7,565 nt of DNA from Tardiphaga sp. (GTDB lineage Bacteria > Pseudomonadota > Alphaproteobacteria > Rhizobiales > Xanthobacteraceae). The notes under the pieces were generated by a model. It made no database searches and was not told the origin of the DNA. It saw only the letters and a program-made list of their open reading frames with translations. The stretch is taken from assembly GCA_028290765.1 (NCBI GenBank), contig JAQGJF010000757.1, positions 1 to 7,565 of the forward strand, written 5' to 3'. This document shows, in pieces, positions 1-6,747 of the stretch; the first letter of the stretch is position 1; each line of letters begins with the position of its first letter. A program made the translations under genes and the position numbers.

Positions 1-10
1 TCTATTAGAA

Positions 11-29
11 GAATTAGATATCCTAATTC
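11..29. promoter_or_regulatory. Inverted repeat upstream of the DapA-like gene, possible operator
   Basis: A perfect inverted repeat, GAATTAG - ATATC - CTAATTC (7-bp arms, 5-base spacer), lies 49 bases before the ATG of the DapA-family gene, in a stretch clearly more AT-rich than the rest of the window. ATTAGA also occurs as a direct repeat at 4-9 and 13-18. Size and position fit a dimeric transcription factor site. No regulator gene is visible, because the window begins here. The operator role is inference; the AT-rich patch could also be part of a promoter or the end of an upstream transcription unit. Confidence 0.35.
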
Positions 30-63
30 GTCGGCCGGAGGCAAATATTCACCCTCATCGTCG

Positions 64-71
64 AAAGGGGG
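64..71 (+). promoter_or_regulatory. Ribosome binding site of the DapA-like gene
   Basis: AAAGGGGG ends 7 bases before the ATG at 79. This is good spacing for a Shine-Dalgarno sequence and supports that start over the in-frame GTG codons just downstream. Confidence 0.6.
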
Positions 72-78
72 AATAATC

Positions 79-957
79 ATGGTGGGTGTCTGGGTTCCGC
101 TGGTGACGCCGTTCAGGGATGGCCTCGTCGACCTCAAGAGTTACCGCCGATTGATCGAACATTATGTCGCGCAAGGCGTGTCCGGCCTGTTTCCGCTCGG
201 CACCACCGGGGAAGCTCCGACCCTCGACGATGCGGAGACCGACGCCCTCCTGGCGGAAACCGTGGAGGCGGTGGCGGGGCGCGTGCCGGTGTTCGCCGGC
301 ATCGGCGGCAATGCCACCCACAAGGTAATCAGGACCATCAGGCGGGTCGAGCGACACGGATTTCCGGGGATCGTCTCAGTCTGTCCCTATTATAACCGGC
401 CCGGGCAGGACGGATTGCGGGCTCATTTCACCGCCATCTCGCAGGCGACGGACCGCCGGATCCTGATCTACAACATCCCCTATCGAACCTCGGTCAATCT
501 CGGCAACGAGACCGTGATGCGGCTCGCCGAGCTTGAAAATGTCGTCGGCATCAAGGACAGCGCCGGCAACATCACCCAATCCCTGGAACTGCTGGCGAAC
601 AAGCCGGCTGGCTTTTCGGTTCTTACCGGCGAGGATCATCTGTTCTTTCCGCTCATGTGCAGCGGCGCCGACGGCGGCATCCTGGCCTCCAGCCACGTCG
701 CGACCGATCGTTTCGTGGACATCGCCCGGCTGGTCGCGGCGAACGACCACCAGGCGGCGCGGACGATCTGGACACCGCTGCAACAGCTCATTGCAAGACT
801 GTTCGAAGAGGCCAATCCGATGCCGCTCAAGTACTGCCTGTGGCGTCAGGGCCTGATTGCGTCGCCGGAATGCCGGCTGCCGTTGACGGCTGTTTCGGCC
901 GGGTTGAGGGAGGACCTCGATGCATGGATGGCGAGGAATGCATTGCTGCCGGCGTGA
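79..957 (+). CDS. dapA: DapA-family aldolase, probable 4-hydroxy-tetrahydrodipicolinate synthase
   Basis: A 292-residue protein, the normal length for the family, forming a single TIM barrel of the class I pyruvate-dependent aldolases. It would condense pyruvate with L-aspartate 4-semialdehyde in the cytoplasm, the first committed step to diaminopimelate and lysine. Visible signatures are the GTTGE loop with T42 and T43, the PYYNRP motif with Y105, Y131 and R136 in YNIPYRT, the Schiff-base lysine K159 in GIKDSAGN, and the glycine loop near 196-200. Together these match the Thr/Tyr/Tyr triad, carboxylate-binding Arg and Lys of E. coli DapA. The C-terminal NPMPLKY segment also resembles the E. 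coli NPIPVK segment. The start follows a good ribosome binding site. No other lysine-pathway gene is nearby, and alphaproteobacteria often carry several DapA paralogs, so the substrate could be another aldehyde or a keto-deoxy sugar acid. The family is certain and the exact substrate is probable only; the symbol follows the residue match. Confidence 0.8.
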   Translation: MVGVWVPLVTPFRDGLVDLKSYRRLIEHYVAQGVSGLFPLGTTGEAPTLDDAETDALLAETVEAVAGRVPVFAGIGGNATHKVIRTIRRVERHGFPGIVSVCPYYNRPGQDGLRAHFTAISQATDRRILIYNIPYRTSVNLGNETVMRLAELENVVGIKDSAGNITQSLELLANKPAGFSVLTGEDHLFFPLMCSGADGGILASSHVATDRFVDIARLVAANDHQAARTIWTPLQQLIARLFEEANPMPLKYCLWRQGLIASPECRLPLTAVSAGLREDLDAWMARNALLPA

Positions 958-1049
958 GCACTCTTCTTATCCCCCTTAGAATACGCGCGTTGAACCCTTG
1001 ATGCCGCCCTCGCGACCTATGATGGATAATCTCAGGGCAGGGCAGAGAT

Positions 1050-2570
1050 ATGACTTTGATCGGATGGCGCGGCGTGGCGGGCGCCTTGATATTCTCGGCG
1101 CTGGCGCCGCTGGCTGCGCAGGCAGAGCCGCTGCAGGACGCCAAATGCACCGGCACCTCCGTCATCCCTTGGGATGAGCAGATCGCCGGCTGCGGCAACG
1201 CGATCGATTCCGGCAAGATTTCCGGCAAGGATCTGGCGGCGGCGTTCAGCCGGCGCGGCAAGGCCTATCAGGCCAAGGGCGACCTCGACCGCGCCTTCGC
1301 GGATAACGAGGAGGCCATGCGGCTCGATCCGGATTCCGCCATCGCCGTCGCTGGCCGGGGCAATGTGTATTTTCTCCGCAAAGACTATGATCGCGCCATC
1401 GCCGATTACGTCAGGGCGATCGCGCTCGACCCGGTCTATGCCTACGCTTTCAACAACCGCGGCAACGCCTATGCCGCCAAGGGCGACTTCGACCGCGCCA
1501 TCGCCGACTACGATCAGGTGATCCGGCTCGATCCCAAGGCCGGCTATCCGTTCAACGGCCGCGGCAATGCCTACAAGGCCAAGGGCGACATCGACCGTGC
1601 GTTGGCCGATTACGAACAGGCGGTTCGGCTCGATCCCAGGGACGCCGTTGCCTTCAACAATCGCGGCATCGCCTACCAGGCCAAAGGCGACGTCGATCGG
1701 GCTTTTGTCGATTACGAACAGGCGATCCGGCTCGATCCAACTTATGCCACGGCCGTCAACAACCATGGCCTGGCGTACCAGGCCAAAGGCGATCTCGACC
1801 GCGCCATCGTCGATTACGACCAGGCGATCCGGCTCGATCCGAATTATGCCGCCGCCTATGACAGCCGCGGCAGCGCCTATGGCAACAAGAACGACCAGGA
1901 CCGCGCCATTGCCGATTACACCCAGGCGCTCCGGATCGAACCGAATTCGTCGCATGCCTACTACAACCGGGGCAGCGCCTATGCGGCCAAGACGGACTAT
2001 GACCACGCCATCGCGGATTTCGACGCGGCGATCCGGCTCGACCCGAAAGACGTCGGTTCGTTGAACAGCCGTGCGCACGCCTGGCAGGTCAAGGGCGATC
2101 TCGACCGTGCCATCGCCGATTACAGCGAGGCGATCCGGCTGCAGCCCGACTTCATTTTTGCGATCAACAATCGCGGCATCGCCTATCAGGACAAGAAGGA
2201 ATTCGATCGCGCCATCGCCGACCACAGCGAGGCGATCCGGCTGGAGTCTGGTTTCGCGGTCGCCTTCAACAGCCGTGGCCGGGCTTACCAGGCCAAGGGC
2301 GATTTCGACCGCGCCATTGCGGATTATGACCAGGCGATCCGGTTGCAGCCGCGCTACGCTTTGGCCATCAACAACCGCGGCAATACCTACGCCCAGAAGA
2401 AGGATTATGGTCGCGCCATTGCCGACTACGATCAGGCGATCCGGCTCTATCCCGGCTACGCCGCGGCACTGTATGCGCGCGGCAAGGCCAGGCAACTCAA
2501 GGGCGACGGCGCGGGCGGCGAAGCCGACCTGGCGGCTGCCAGGAAGATCAATCCGAATATCGGCGGGTAG
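1050..2570 (+). CDS. Exported tetratricopeptide-repeat protein, copy 1
   Basis: A 506-residue protein. Residues 1-25 form a Sec signal peptide (arginine at 7, hydrophobic run about 8-22, AQA before the predicted cut at 25/26), so the product probably acts in the periplasm or outside the cell. Residues 26-62 form a short segment with two cysteines, C33 and C48. From residue 63 to 504 there are 13 contiguous 34-residue TPR units without a linker; units 1-12 carry the usual G8, Y/W11, A20, Y/F24, A27 and P32 pattern, and unit 13 (ARGKARQLKGD..., no DRA motif) is degenerate. Two glycines end the chain. TPR arrays form superhelical protein-binding scaffolds; no catalytic domain is present and the partner is unknown. 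A purine-rich GGGCAGGGCAGAG precedes the ATG. It lies 92 bases after the DapA-like gene and 135 bases before a near-identical paralog. The family is certain; the function is unknown. Confidence 0.88.
   Translation: MTLIGWRGVAGALIFSALAPLAAQAEPLQDAKCTGTSVIPWDEQIAGCGNAIDSGKISGKDLAAAFSRRGKAYQAKGDLDRAFADNEEAMRLDPDSAIAVAGRGNVYFLRKDYDRAIADYVRAIALDPVYAYAFNNRGNAYAAKGDFDRAIADYDQVIRLDPKAGYPFNGRGNAYKAKGDIDRALADYEQAVRLDPRDAVAFNNRGIAYQAKGDVDRAFVDYEQAIRLDPTYATAVNNHGLAYQAKGDLDRAIVDYDQAIRLDPNYAAAYDSRGSAYGNKNDQDRAIADYTQALRIEPNSSHAYYNRGSAYAAKTDYDHAIADFDAAIRLDPKDVGSLNSRAHAWQVKGDLDRAIADYSEAIRLQPDFIFAINNRGIAYQDKKEFDRAIADHSEAIRLESGFAVAFNSRGRAYQAKGDFDRAIADYDQAIRLQPRYALAINNRGNTYAQKKDYGRAIADYDQAIRLYPGYAAALYARGKARQLKGDGAGGEADLAAARKINPNIGG
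1236..2561 (+). repeat. 13 x 102-bp coding tandem repeat (TPR array, copy 1)
   Basis: Thirteen back-to-back 102-bp units encode residues 63-504 of the first TPR protein. The best-conserved stretches encode DRAIADY and QAIRLDP. Units are diverged rather than identical, with no change of period, so the array looks old and stable rather than recently expanded. Confidence 0.8.
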
Positions 2571-2602
2571 GCGCCGAGGGCTCCGGGCCACAAGGGGAGG
2601 GA

Positions 2603-2624
2603 TCGCAACGGGTCGCCGTTGCGA
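2603..2624. terminator. GC-rich hairpin between the two TPR genes
   Basis: TCGCAACGG - GTCG - CCGTTGCGA forms a perfect 9-bp stem with a 4-base loop, 33 bases after the stop codon of the first TPR gene and 81 bases before the second. No T-run follows on either strand, so it is not a classical intrinsic terminator. It could slow polymerase, protect the 3' end of the upstream message, or set different mRNA levels for the two copies. The structure is seen; the role is inferred. Confidence 0.4.
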
Positions 2625-2705
2625 CTGCTGATGGTTGAACCGTTCAAGCCGTTTGGAGACGACCAACTTACGGAAGCAAATCGGCTCAGCAGGCATGGCT
2701 TAGGC

Positions 2706-4226
2706 ATGATGGCACATGGTTGGCGCAATTTTGCGGGCGCCCTGATGATTTCGGCGCTGGCATCGCTGACGGCTCAGGCCCAGACGCTGCAGGACGCAAA
2801 ATGCACCGGCACTCCCGACATCTCGTGGGACGAGCAAGTCACCGGATGCAGCCGTGCGATCGATTCCGGCAAGATTGCCGGAAAGGATCTCGCGATGGCT
2901 TTGACCTACCGCGGCAGGGCGTATCAGACCAAAGGCGAACTCGACCGCGCTTTCACCGACTACGAGCAGGCCATCCGGCTCGATCCGGATTCCGCTGTTG
3001 CCTTCAACGGCCGCGGCAATGTGTTCTTTCTTCGCAGGGACCATGCGCGCGCCATCGCCGATTACAGCAAGGCGGTCTCGCTCGATCCCGCTTACGCCCA
3101 CGCCTTCAATAACCGCGGCAACGCCTATGCCGCCAAGGGTGATTTCGACCACGCCATCGCCGATTACGATGAGGTGATCCGGCTCGATCCCAAGGCCGGC
3201 TATCCGTATAGCGGGCGCGGCAATGCCTATAAGGCCAAGGGCGATATCGACCGCGCTTTGGCCGATTTCGAGCAGGAGGTCAGACTAGACCCCAAGGACG
3301 CCGTTGCCTTCAACAACCGCGGCATTGCCTACCAGACCAAGGGCGATCTCGACCGCGCGATGGCGGACTACGATCAGGCCATCCGGCTCAATCCCACTTA
3401 CGCGGTGGCCCTCACCAACCGTGGTCTGGTGTATCAGGCCAAGGGCGATCTCGATCGCGCCATCGCCGATTACGACCAGGCGATCCGGATCAACCCGAAC
3501 TATGCCGCCGCCTATGACGACCGCGGCAGCGCCTGGGGCGACAAGCATGACCAGGATCGCGCCATCGCCGACTATACGCAGGCGATCCGGCTCGAGCCCA
3601 ACTCGGCCCATGCCTTCAGCAATCGCGGCAGCGCCTATGCCGCCAAGGCGGACTACGAACACGCCATCGCCGATTTCGACCAGTCGATCCGGCTCCAGCC
3701 GAAGGATGCCACGGCGCTCTACAACCGCGGCTACGCCCGGCAGGTCAAGGGTGAGCTCGATCGCGCCATCGCGGACTACAGCGACGCGATCCGGCTCAAG
3801 CCGGATATGATCGTTGCGCTCACCAACCGCGGTTGCGCTTACGAGGACAAGAAGGACTACGACCGCGCCATCGCCGACCAGACCGAGGCGATCCGGCTCG
3901 ATCCCAGCTTTGCGGTCGCCTTCAACAACCGTGGCCGGACGTTTCAGGCCAAGGGCGATTTCGACCGCGCCATCGCCGACTACGGCCAGGCGATCCGGCT
4001 GCAGCCGAAATATGTCCTGGCGATCGGCAACCGTGGCAACACCTACGCGCAAAAGAAGGACTATGACCACGCCATCGCCGACTATGATCAGGCGATCCGA
4101 CTCTATCCCGATTACGCGCCCGCGCTGTATGGGCGCGGCAAGGCCAAGCAGCTCAAGGGCGACACTACCGGCGGCGAGGCCGATATCGCGGCGGCCCGGA
4201 AAATCAATCCGAATCTCGGCGGCTGA
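2706..4226 (+). CDS. Exported tetratricopeptide-repeat protein, copy 2
   Basis: Tandem paralog of the preceding gene with the same architecture: signal peptide at residues 1-25 (AQA before the cut), paired cysteines C33 and C48, and 13 TPR units at 63-504 ending in GG. The open frame extends upstream to a TTG at 2619, but I chose the ATG at 2706. From there the protein has 506 residues, exactly as in copy 1, and begins directly with the signal peptide; the TTG lies inside the hairpin at 2603-2624 and would add 29 residues of non-signal sequence. A second ATG at 2709 is also possible. The ribosome binding site is poor (AGCAGG or TTAGG), which hints at weaker or coupled translation. Unit 10 carries an extra cysteine (NRGCAYEDK) absent from copy 1. 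It is probably a periplasmic protein-binding scaffold with unknown partner. Confidence 0.87.
   Translation: MMAHGWRNFAGALMISALASLTAQAQTLQDAKCTGTPDISWDEQVTGCSRAIDSGKIAGKDLAMALTYRGRAYQTKGELDRAFTDYEQAIRLDPDSAVAFNGRGNVFFLRRDHARAIADYSKAVSLDPAYAHAFNNRGNAYAAKGDFDHAIADYDEVIRLDPKAGYPYSGRGNAYKAKGDIDRALADFEQEVRLDPKDAVAFNNRGIAYQTKGDLDRAMADYDQAIRLNPTYAVALTNRGLVYQAKGDLDRAIADYDQAIRINPNYAAAYDDRGSAWGDKHDQDRAIADYTQAIRLEPNSAHAFSNRGSAYAAKADYEHAIADFDQSIRLQPKDATALYNRGYARQVKGELDRAIADYSDAIRLKPDMIVALTNRGCAYEDKKDYDRAIADQTEAIRLDPSFAVAFNNRGRTFQAKGDFDRAIADYGQAIRLQPKYVLAIGNRGNTYAQKKDYDHAIADYDQAIRLYPDYAPALYGRGKAKQLKGDTTGGEADIAAARKINPNLGG
2892..4217 (+). repeat. 13 x 102-bp coding tandem repeat (TPR array, copy 2)
   Basis: Thirteen 102-bp units encode residues 63-504 of the second TPR protein. 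Each unit aligns with the unit of the same number in copy 1 at a constant offset of 1656 bases and without gaps. For example, 3172-3207 is identical to 1516-1551 over 36 bases. Confidence 0.8.
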
Positions 4227-4266
4227 CGTTTTGACGCTGGCACGCTGAACCCGAGCGCGATAAGGG

Positions 4267-4307
4267 TCGGGGTGCGGATCAATGCACCCTTGAGACTGGA
4301 CCCCGAT
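4267..4307 (+). promoter_or_regulatory. Two mutually exclusive hairpins at the M20 peptidase start
   Basis: GGGTGC (4270-4275) can pair with GCACCC (4284-4289). Alternatively TCGGGGT (4267-4273) can pair with ACCCCGA (4300-4306), which would cover the bases just before the start codon and its first base. The two pairings share bases and exclude each other. The arms are short and such pairs arise by chance in GC-rich DNA, so an attenuator or start-masking role is only a possibility. Confidence 0.2.
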
Positions 4308-5700
4308 GAGCAGAGACGATGCGATCGATCGCGTGCGCCGGCACTTTGTGTCCGGCGGCTTCCTCGCCGAGCTTGACCGGCGAGTTTCCTACCACACCGA
4401 GAGCCAGAGCGGTCAGCAGGCCGCGGCGCTACGCGCCTATCTCGAAGACGAACTGCGACCGGCCTTCTCGAAGCTCGGTTTCACGTCGCGGCTGATCGAA
4501 GCGCCGTCCGGCAAGGGGCCGTATCTGCTGGCGGAGTATCGTGAGCCATCGCCCGCGCCGACCGTCCTGATGTACGGGCATGGCGACGTCGTCGACGGCA
4601 TGGCGGGGGAATGGAAGAACGATCTGGACCCGTGGCGCGCGACGGAGGTCGGCGACCGGGTTTATGGCCGCGGCACCGCCGACAACAAGGGCCAGCACAG
4701 CATCCTGTTGTCCGCGCTCCAGGCCGTGCACGACGCGCGGGGCGGGCGGCTCGGATTCAATGCCAAATTCATCGTCGAGACCGGCGAGGAGATCGGCTCG
4801 CCGGATTTGCGCCAGGTCTGCGCGGCGCTCAAGGACGAGTTGAGCGCCGACTTGTTTCTGGCTTCCGACGGCCCGCGTCTCTCCGCCGAACGCCCGACCA
4901 TCTTTCTCGGCTGCCGCGGCGGACTGCGCATTCATCTCGACGTCGATCTGCGCGACGGATCGCACCATTCCGGCAATTGGGGCGGCGTTCTCGCCAACCC
5001 GGCCACCATCCTCGCCAATGCCATCGCAATGCTGGTCGACGAACATGGCCGCCTGCTGCTCGACGCCTTGAAGCCGCCGCCGATCGGCGACGACATCCGC
5101 GCCGCGCTGGCCGATGTAAAAGTCGAGCCGATGCCGGACGAGCCGAAACTGTCGCCGAACTGGGGTGAAGACGGTCTCACGCCGGCCGAGCGACTCTACG
5201 CCTGGAACACGCTCGAAGTGCTGGCGATTGCCGCCGGCAACATCAAGAGCCCGGCGAATGCGATTCCGGGGCAGGCCCATGCGGTGTTGCAACTCCGTTT
5301 TGTCGTGGGGACCAAAATCGATGCCGTCGTCGGTGCGATCCAGCGACATTTCGACCAGAGCGGATTTTCGATGGTGCGCGCCAAAGCCGCGCAAAGTTTT
5401 GCTGCGTCGCGGACCGAGCTCGGCAATCCCTGGATCGATTGGGCGCAGAATTCGATCCGGCAAACCACCGGAAAAGCGCCGGCCGTGCTGCCGAACTTCG
5501 GCGGATCACTGCCGAACGACGTGTTCACCGACGTGTTGGGGTTACCGACGATCTGGGTGCCGCACTCTTATCCCGGCTGCTCCCAGCACGCGCCCGATGA
5601 ACACATCCTCAAGTCGGTGACCGCGGAAGGTCTAGACATCATGGCGGGGCTGTTCTGGGATCTGGGCGAAGCGCCGCGGGGTTCGCAAGTGAGGCAGTAA
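4306..5700 (+). CDS. M20-family metallopeptidase (dipeptidase/deacylase type)
   Basis: A 464-residue cytoplasmic protein without a signal peptide, typical in length for the ArgE/DapE/carnosinase/PepV superfamily. These are dinuclear zinc (or Mn/Co) enzymes that hydrolyse dipeptides or N-acyl amino acids. All expected catalytic positions are visible: H92 and D94 in YGHGDVV, bridging D126 in GRGTADNKGQ, the catalytic base and metal ligand pair E161/E162 in ETGEEIGS, D188 in ASDGP, and H428 in QHAPDEH. The dimerisation (lid) domain lies at about residues 205-325 and includes HSGNWGG with H221, the histidine reached across the dimer in carnosinase-type members; this favours a dipeptidase over ArgE or DapE. 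The ATG has only a weak ribosome binding site (TGGA at 4297-4300). It starts 79 bases after the second TPR gene and ends 3 bases before a palindromic repeat. The family is secure; the substrate cannot be read from the sequence. Confidence 0.87.
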   Translation: MSRDDAIDRVRRHFVSGGFLAELDRRVSYHTESQSGQQAAALRAYLEDELRPAFSKLGFTSRLIEAPSGKGPYLLAEYREPSPAPTVLMYGHGDVVDGMAGEWKNDLDPWRATEVGDRVYGRGTADNKGQHSILLSALQAVHDARGGRLGFNAKFIVETGEEIGSPDLRQVCAALKDELSADLFLASDGPRLSAERPTIFLGCRGGLRIHLDVDLRDGSHHSGNWGGVLANPATILANAIAMLVDEHGRLLLDALKPPPIGDDIRAALADVKVEPMPDEPKLSPNWGEDGLTPAERLYAWNTLEVLAIAAGNIKSPANAIPGQAHAVLQLRFVVGTKIDAVVGAIQRHFDQSGFSMVRAKAAQSFAASRTELGNPWIDWAQNSIRQTTGKAPAVLPNFGGSLPNDVFTDVLGLPTIWVPHSYPGCSQHAPDEHILKSVTAEGLDIMAGLFWDLGEAPRGSQVRQ

Positions 5701-5703
5701 CTC

Positions 5704-5787
5704 CGTCATTGCGAGGAGCACTTGCGACGAAGCAATCCAGTTCTTCCTTCGCGGCCCCTGGATTGCTTCGCTTCGCTCGCAATGACG
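5704..5787. repeat. REP-like palindromic intergenic element
   Basis: An 84-bp nested palindrome. The outer arms are CGTCATTGCGAG (5704-5715) and CTCGCAATGACG (5776-5787), a perfect 12-bp match. The inner arms are CGAAGCAATCCAG (5728-5740) and CTGGATTGCTTCG (5758-5770), a perfect 13-bp match around a 17-base loop. From memory, elements with these arms are scattered between genes in Bradyrhizobium-like and other genomes. It fills most of the 105-bp gap between two convergent genes, where its RNA hairpin could end or stabilise transcripts from both sides. Translated on the minus strand it gives the LRAKRSNP...LDCFVAS string often seen in false protein predictions. Confidence 0.85.
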
Positions 5788-5805
5788 TTGAGAGTCTTCG
5801 TTGCT

Positions 5806-6663
5806 TTAGCCCGCCACAAACGCCAGCATCACCCCGTTGGCGTCGGCCGGCGGCACCACGACCGCTGCAGTGCTCTTCACACCCACGCTGCCCACGGCCC
5901 TCTCCGCCGCGGCGAGGTCGCCGGCCACCAGCACTAGAGCGGCGCCACCGCGTTCCGGCAGGCCGGCCAACGAGACGCCGGGATACTGGCCCGCCAGTTG
6001 ATCGCGCGTCATGAAAGCGAAATCGGCGCGGTCCGATCCCGAGGGCACCAGGAAGGCTCCGTCGGTTCCGCTCGTGACCTTGCCGTCGATCATCTTGGCC
6101 AGATGCTGCGCGTCGGCCTGCGGCTCCGGCGAGGCCATGATGACGCGCTTGATCGCCTTGGCGGTGTTGGCGTGCTTCTGCAGCTCTGGAATCCAAACCG
6201 TCTCGCGCGTCTTGTGCTGGCAGGCGAAAAGCCGGACGCCACCCGGCGCCTCGTCGACGGGCCATTGGAAGGTGCGGAATTTGGCGGCGCTCTGCGTGCC
6301 GTCGGGCATCGTCACCGGCCGCTCGAAATCGGTCGGGCCGAGCGGCTCGAAGCCGCGGGCGCGAATCTCTTCGGCGCCAGCCGCGGCGTCGGGGGTGGTG
6401 AAGGCGATGCGCTCGATGCCGCCGCCGGTGCGGGCGAGGAAGGCCCGGCTCGGGGTATTGAGCTCGGTCTCGGCGAGCACGCCAAGTAGCTCCATGTAGT
6501 CGTCGCCGAGCATGATGGTGGTGTTGCCGGTTCCCATCTTGGCGCTGTGGGTGCCGCGCGGCGAGATGGTAAATCCGAGCCGCTTCCAATTCGCGGCGGC
6601 ACCGTCCAGATCCTTGACGACCACGACGGCGTGGTCGATCCCGATGATGTTTTTCAAGGTCAC
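5806..6663 (-). CDS. VOC superfamily (glyoxalase-like) protein with two modules
   Basis: A 285-residue protein, probably cytoplasmic. Residues about 6-150 form a VOC fold: GIDHAVVVVKDLDGAA starts the first beta-alpha-beta unit, YMELLGVL holds E58, and the second half runs through GIERIAFTTPD to FACQHKTRETVW. Residues about 170-285 look like a second, weaker VOC module (RVIMASPEPQADAQHLAKMI to VMLAFVAG). H11 and E58 sit where VOC enzymes place metal ligands, while R85 appears to stand where many glyoxalases have a second-half histidine. Members of this superfamily include glyoxalases, ring-cleaving dioxygenases and resistance proteins; the substrate here is unknown. The start is a GTG at 6663, supported by AGGA (6674-6677) ten bases upstream and by an in-frame stop five codons upstream. 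It is convergent with the M20 peptidase gene and lies 206 bases downstream of the carbonic anhydrase gene on the same strand. Confidence 0.8.
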   Translation of the reverse strand: MTLKNIIGIDHAVVVVKDLDGAAANWKRLGFTISPRGTHSAKMGTGNTTIMLGDDYMELLGVLAETELNTPSRAFLARTGGGIERIAFTTPDAAAGAEEIRARGFEPLGPTDFERPVTMPDGTQSAAKFRTFQWPVDEAPGGVRLFACQHKTRETVWIPELQKHANTAKAIKRVIMASPEPQADAQHLAKMIDGKVTSGTDGAFLVPSGSDRADFAFMTRDQLAGQYPGVSLAGLPERGGAALVLVAGDLAAAERAVGSVGVKSTAAVVVPPADANGVMLAFVAG

Positions 6664-6695
6664 GCTGCGGCTATCCTATGATCGTGGCGCGACAT

Positions 6696-6725
6696 AAACT
6701 AAGCAGATCGGCCCAGCGCCCGCAA
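6696..6725 (-). promoter_or_regulatory. Candidate promoter of the VOC gene
   Basis: On the minus strand TTGCGG (6720-6725) and TAGTTT (6696-6701) are separated by 18 bases and would start transcription about 25 bases before the GTG. Matches to the sigma-70 consensus are only partial, so this is a weak call. Confidence 0.2.
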
Positions 6726-6747
6726 GCTGGCCACCACTCGCGAGGTC

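Noticed and set aside
998..1030. Possible promoter before the first TPR gene (TTGATG with TATGAT or GATAAT)
   Set aside because: The spacings are 14 or 21 bases, outside the usual 16-19, so no pair of boxes is convincing.
1032..2696. A 554-codon open frame antisense to the first TPR gene, with its own repeating pattern of about 34 residues
   Set aside because: It mirrors the 102-bp TPR periodicity and GC-rich codon use of the real gene. In the second copy the same antisense frame is broken (open only at 2700-3152 and 3285-4070), while the sense frames of both are intact and show TPR motifs and signal peptides.
2619..2705. A 29-codon N-terminal extension of the second TPR protein from a TTG
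   Set aside because: The TTG lies inside a 9-bp hairpin, the added residues do not resemble a signal peptide, and starting at 2706 gives exactly the length and N-terminal layout of the paralog.
1236..4217. Regular repeated units considered as a CRISPR-like or other non-coding array
   Set aside because: The 102-bp period is an exact multiple of three, the units are diverged and translate without gaps into TPRs, and there are no identical short repeats with unique spacers.
4429..5463. A 344-codon open frame antisense to the M20 peptidase gene
   Set aside because: The sense strand carries a complete M20 catalytic set. The antisense product shows no recognisable motif and is explained by high GC content.
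5639..6589. A 316-codon minus-strand open frame overlapping the VOC gene
   Set aside because: It is a shifted-frame shadow of the VOC gene and reads through the palindromic repeat, giving the typical LRAKRSNP artefact string; it shows no recognisable domain.
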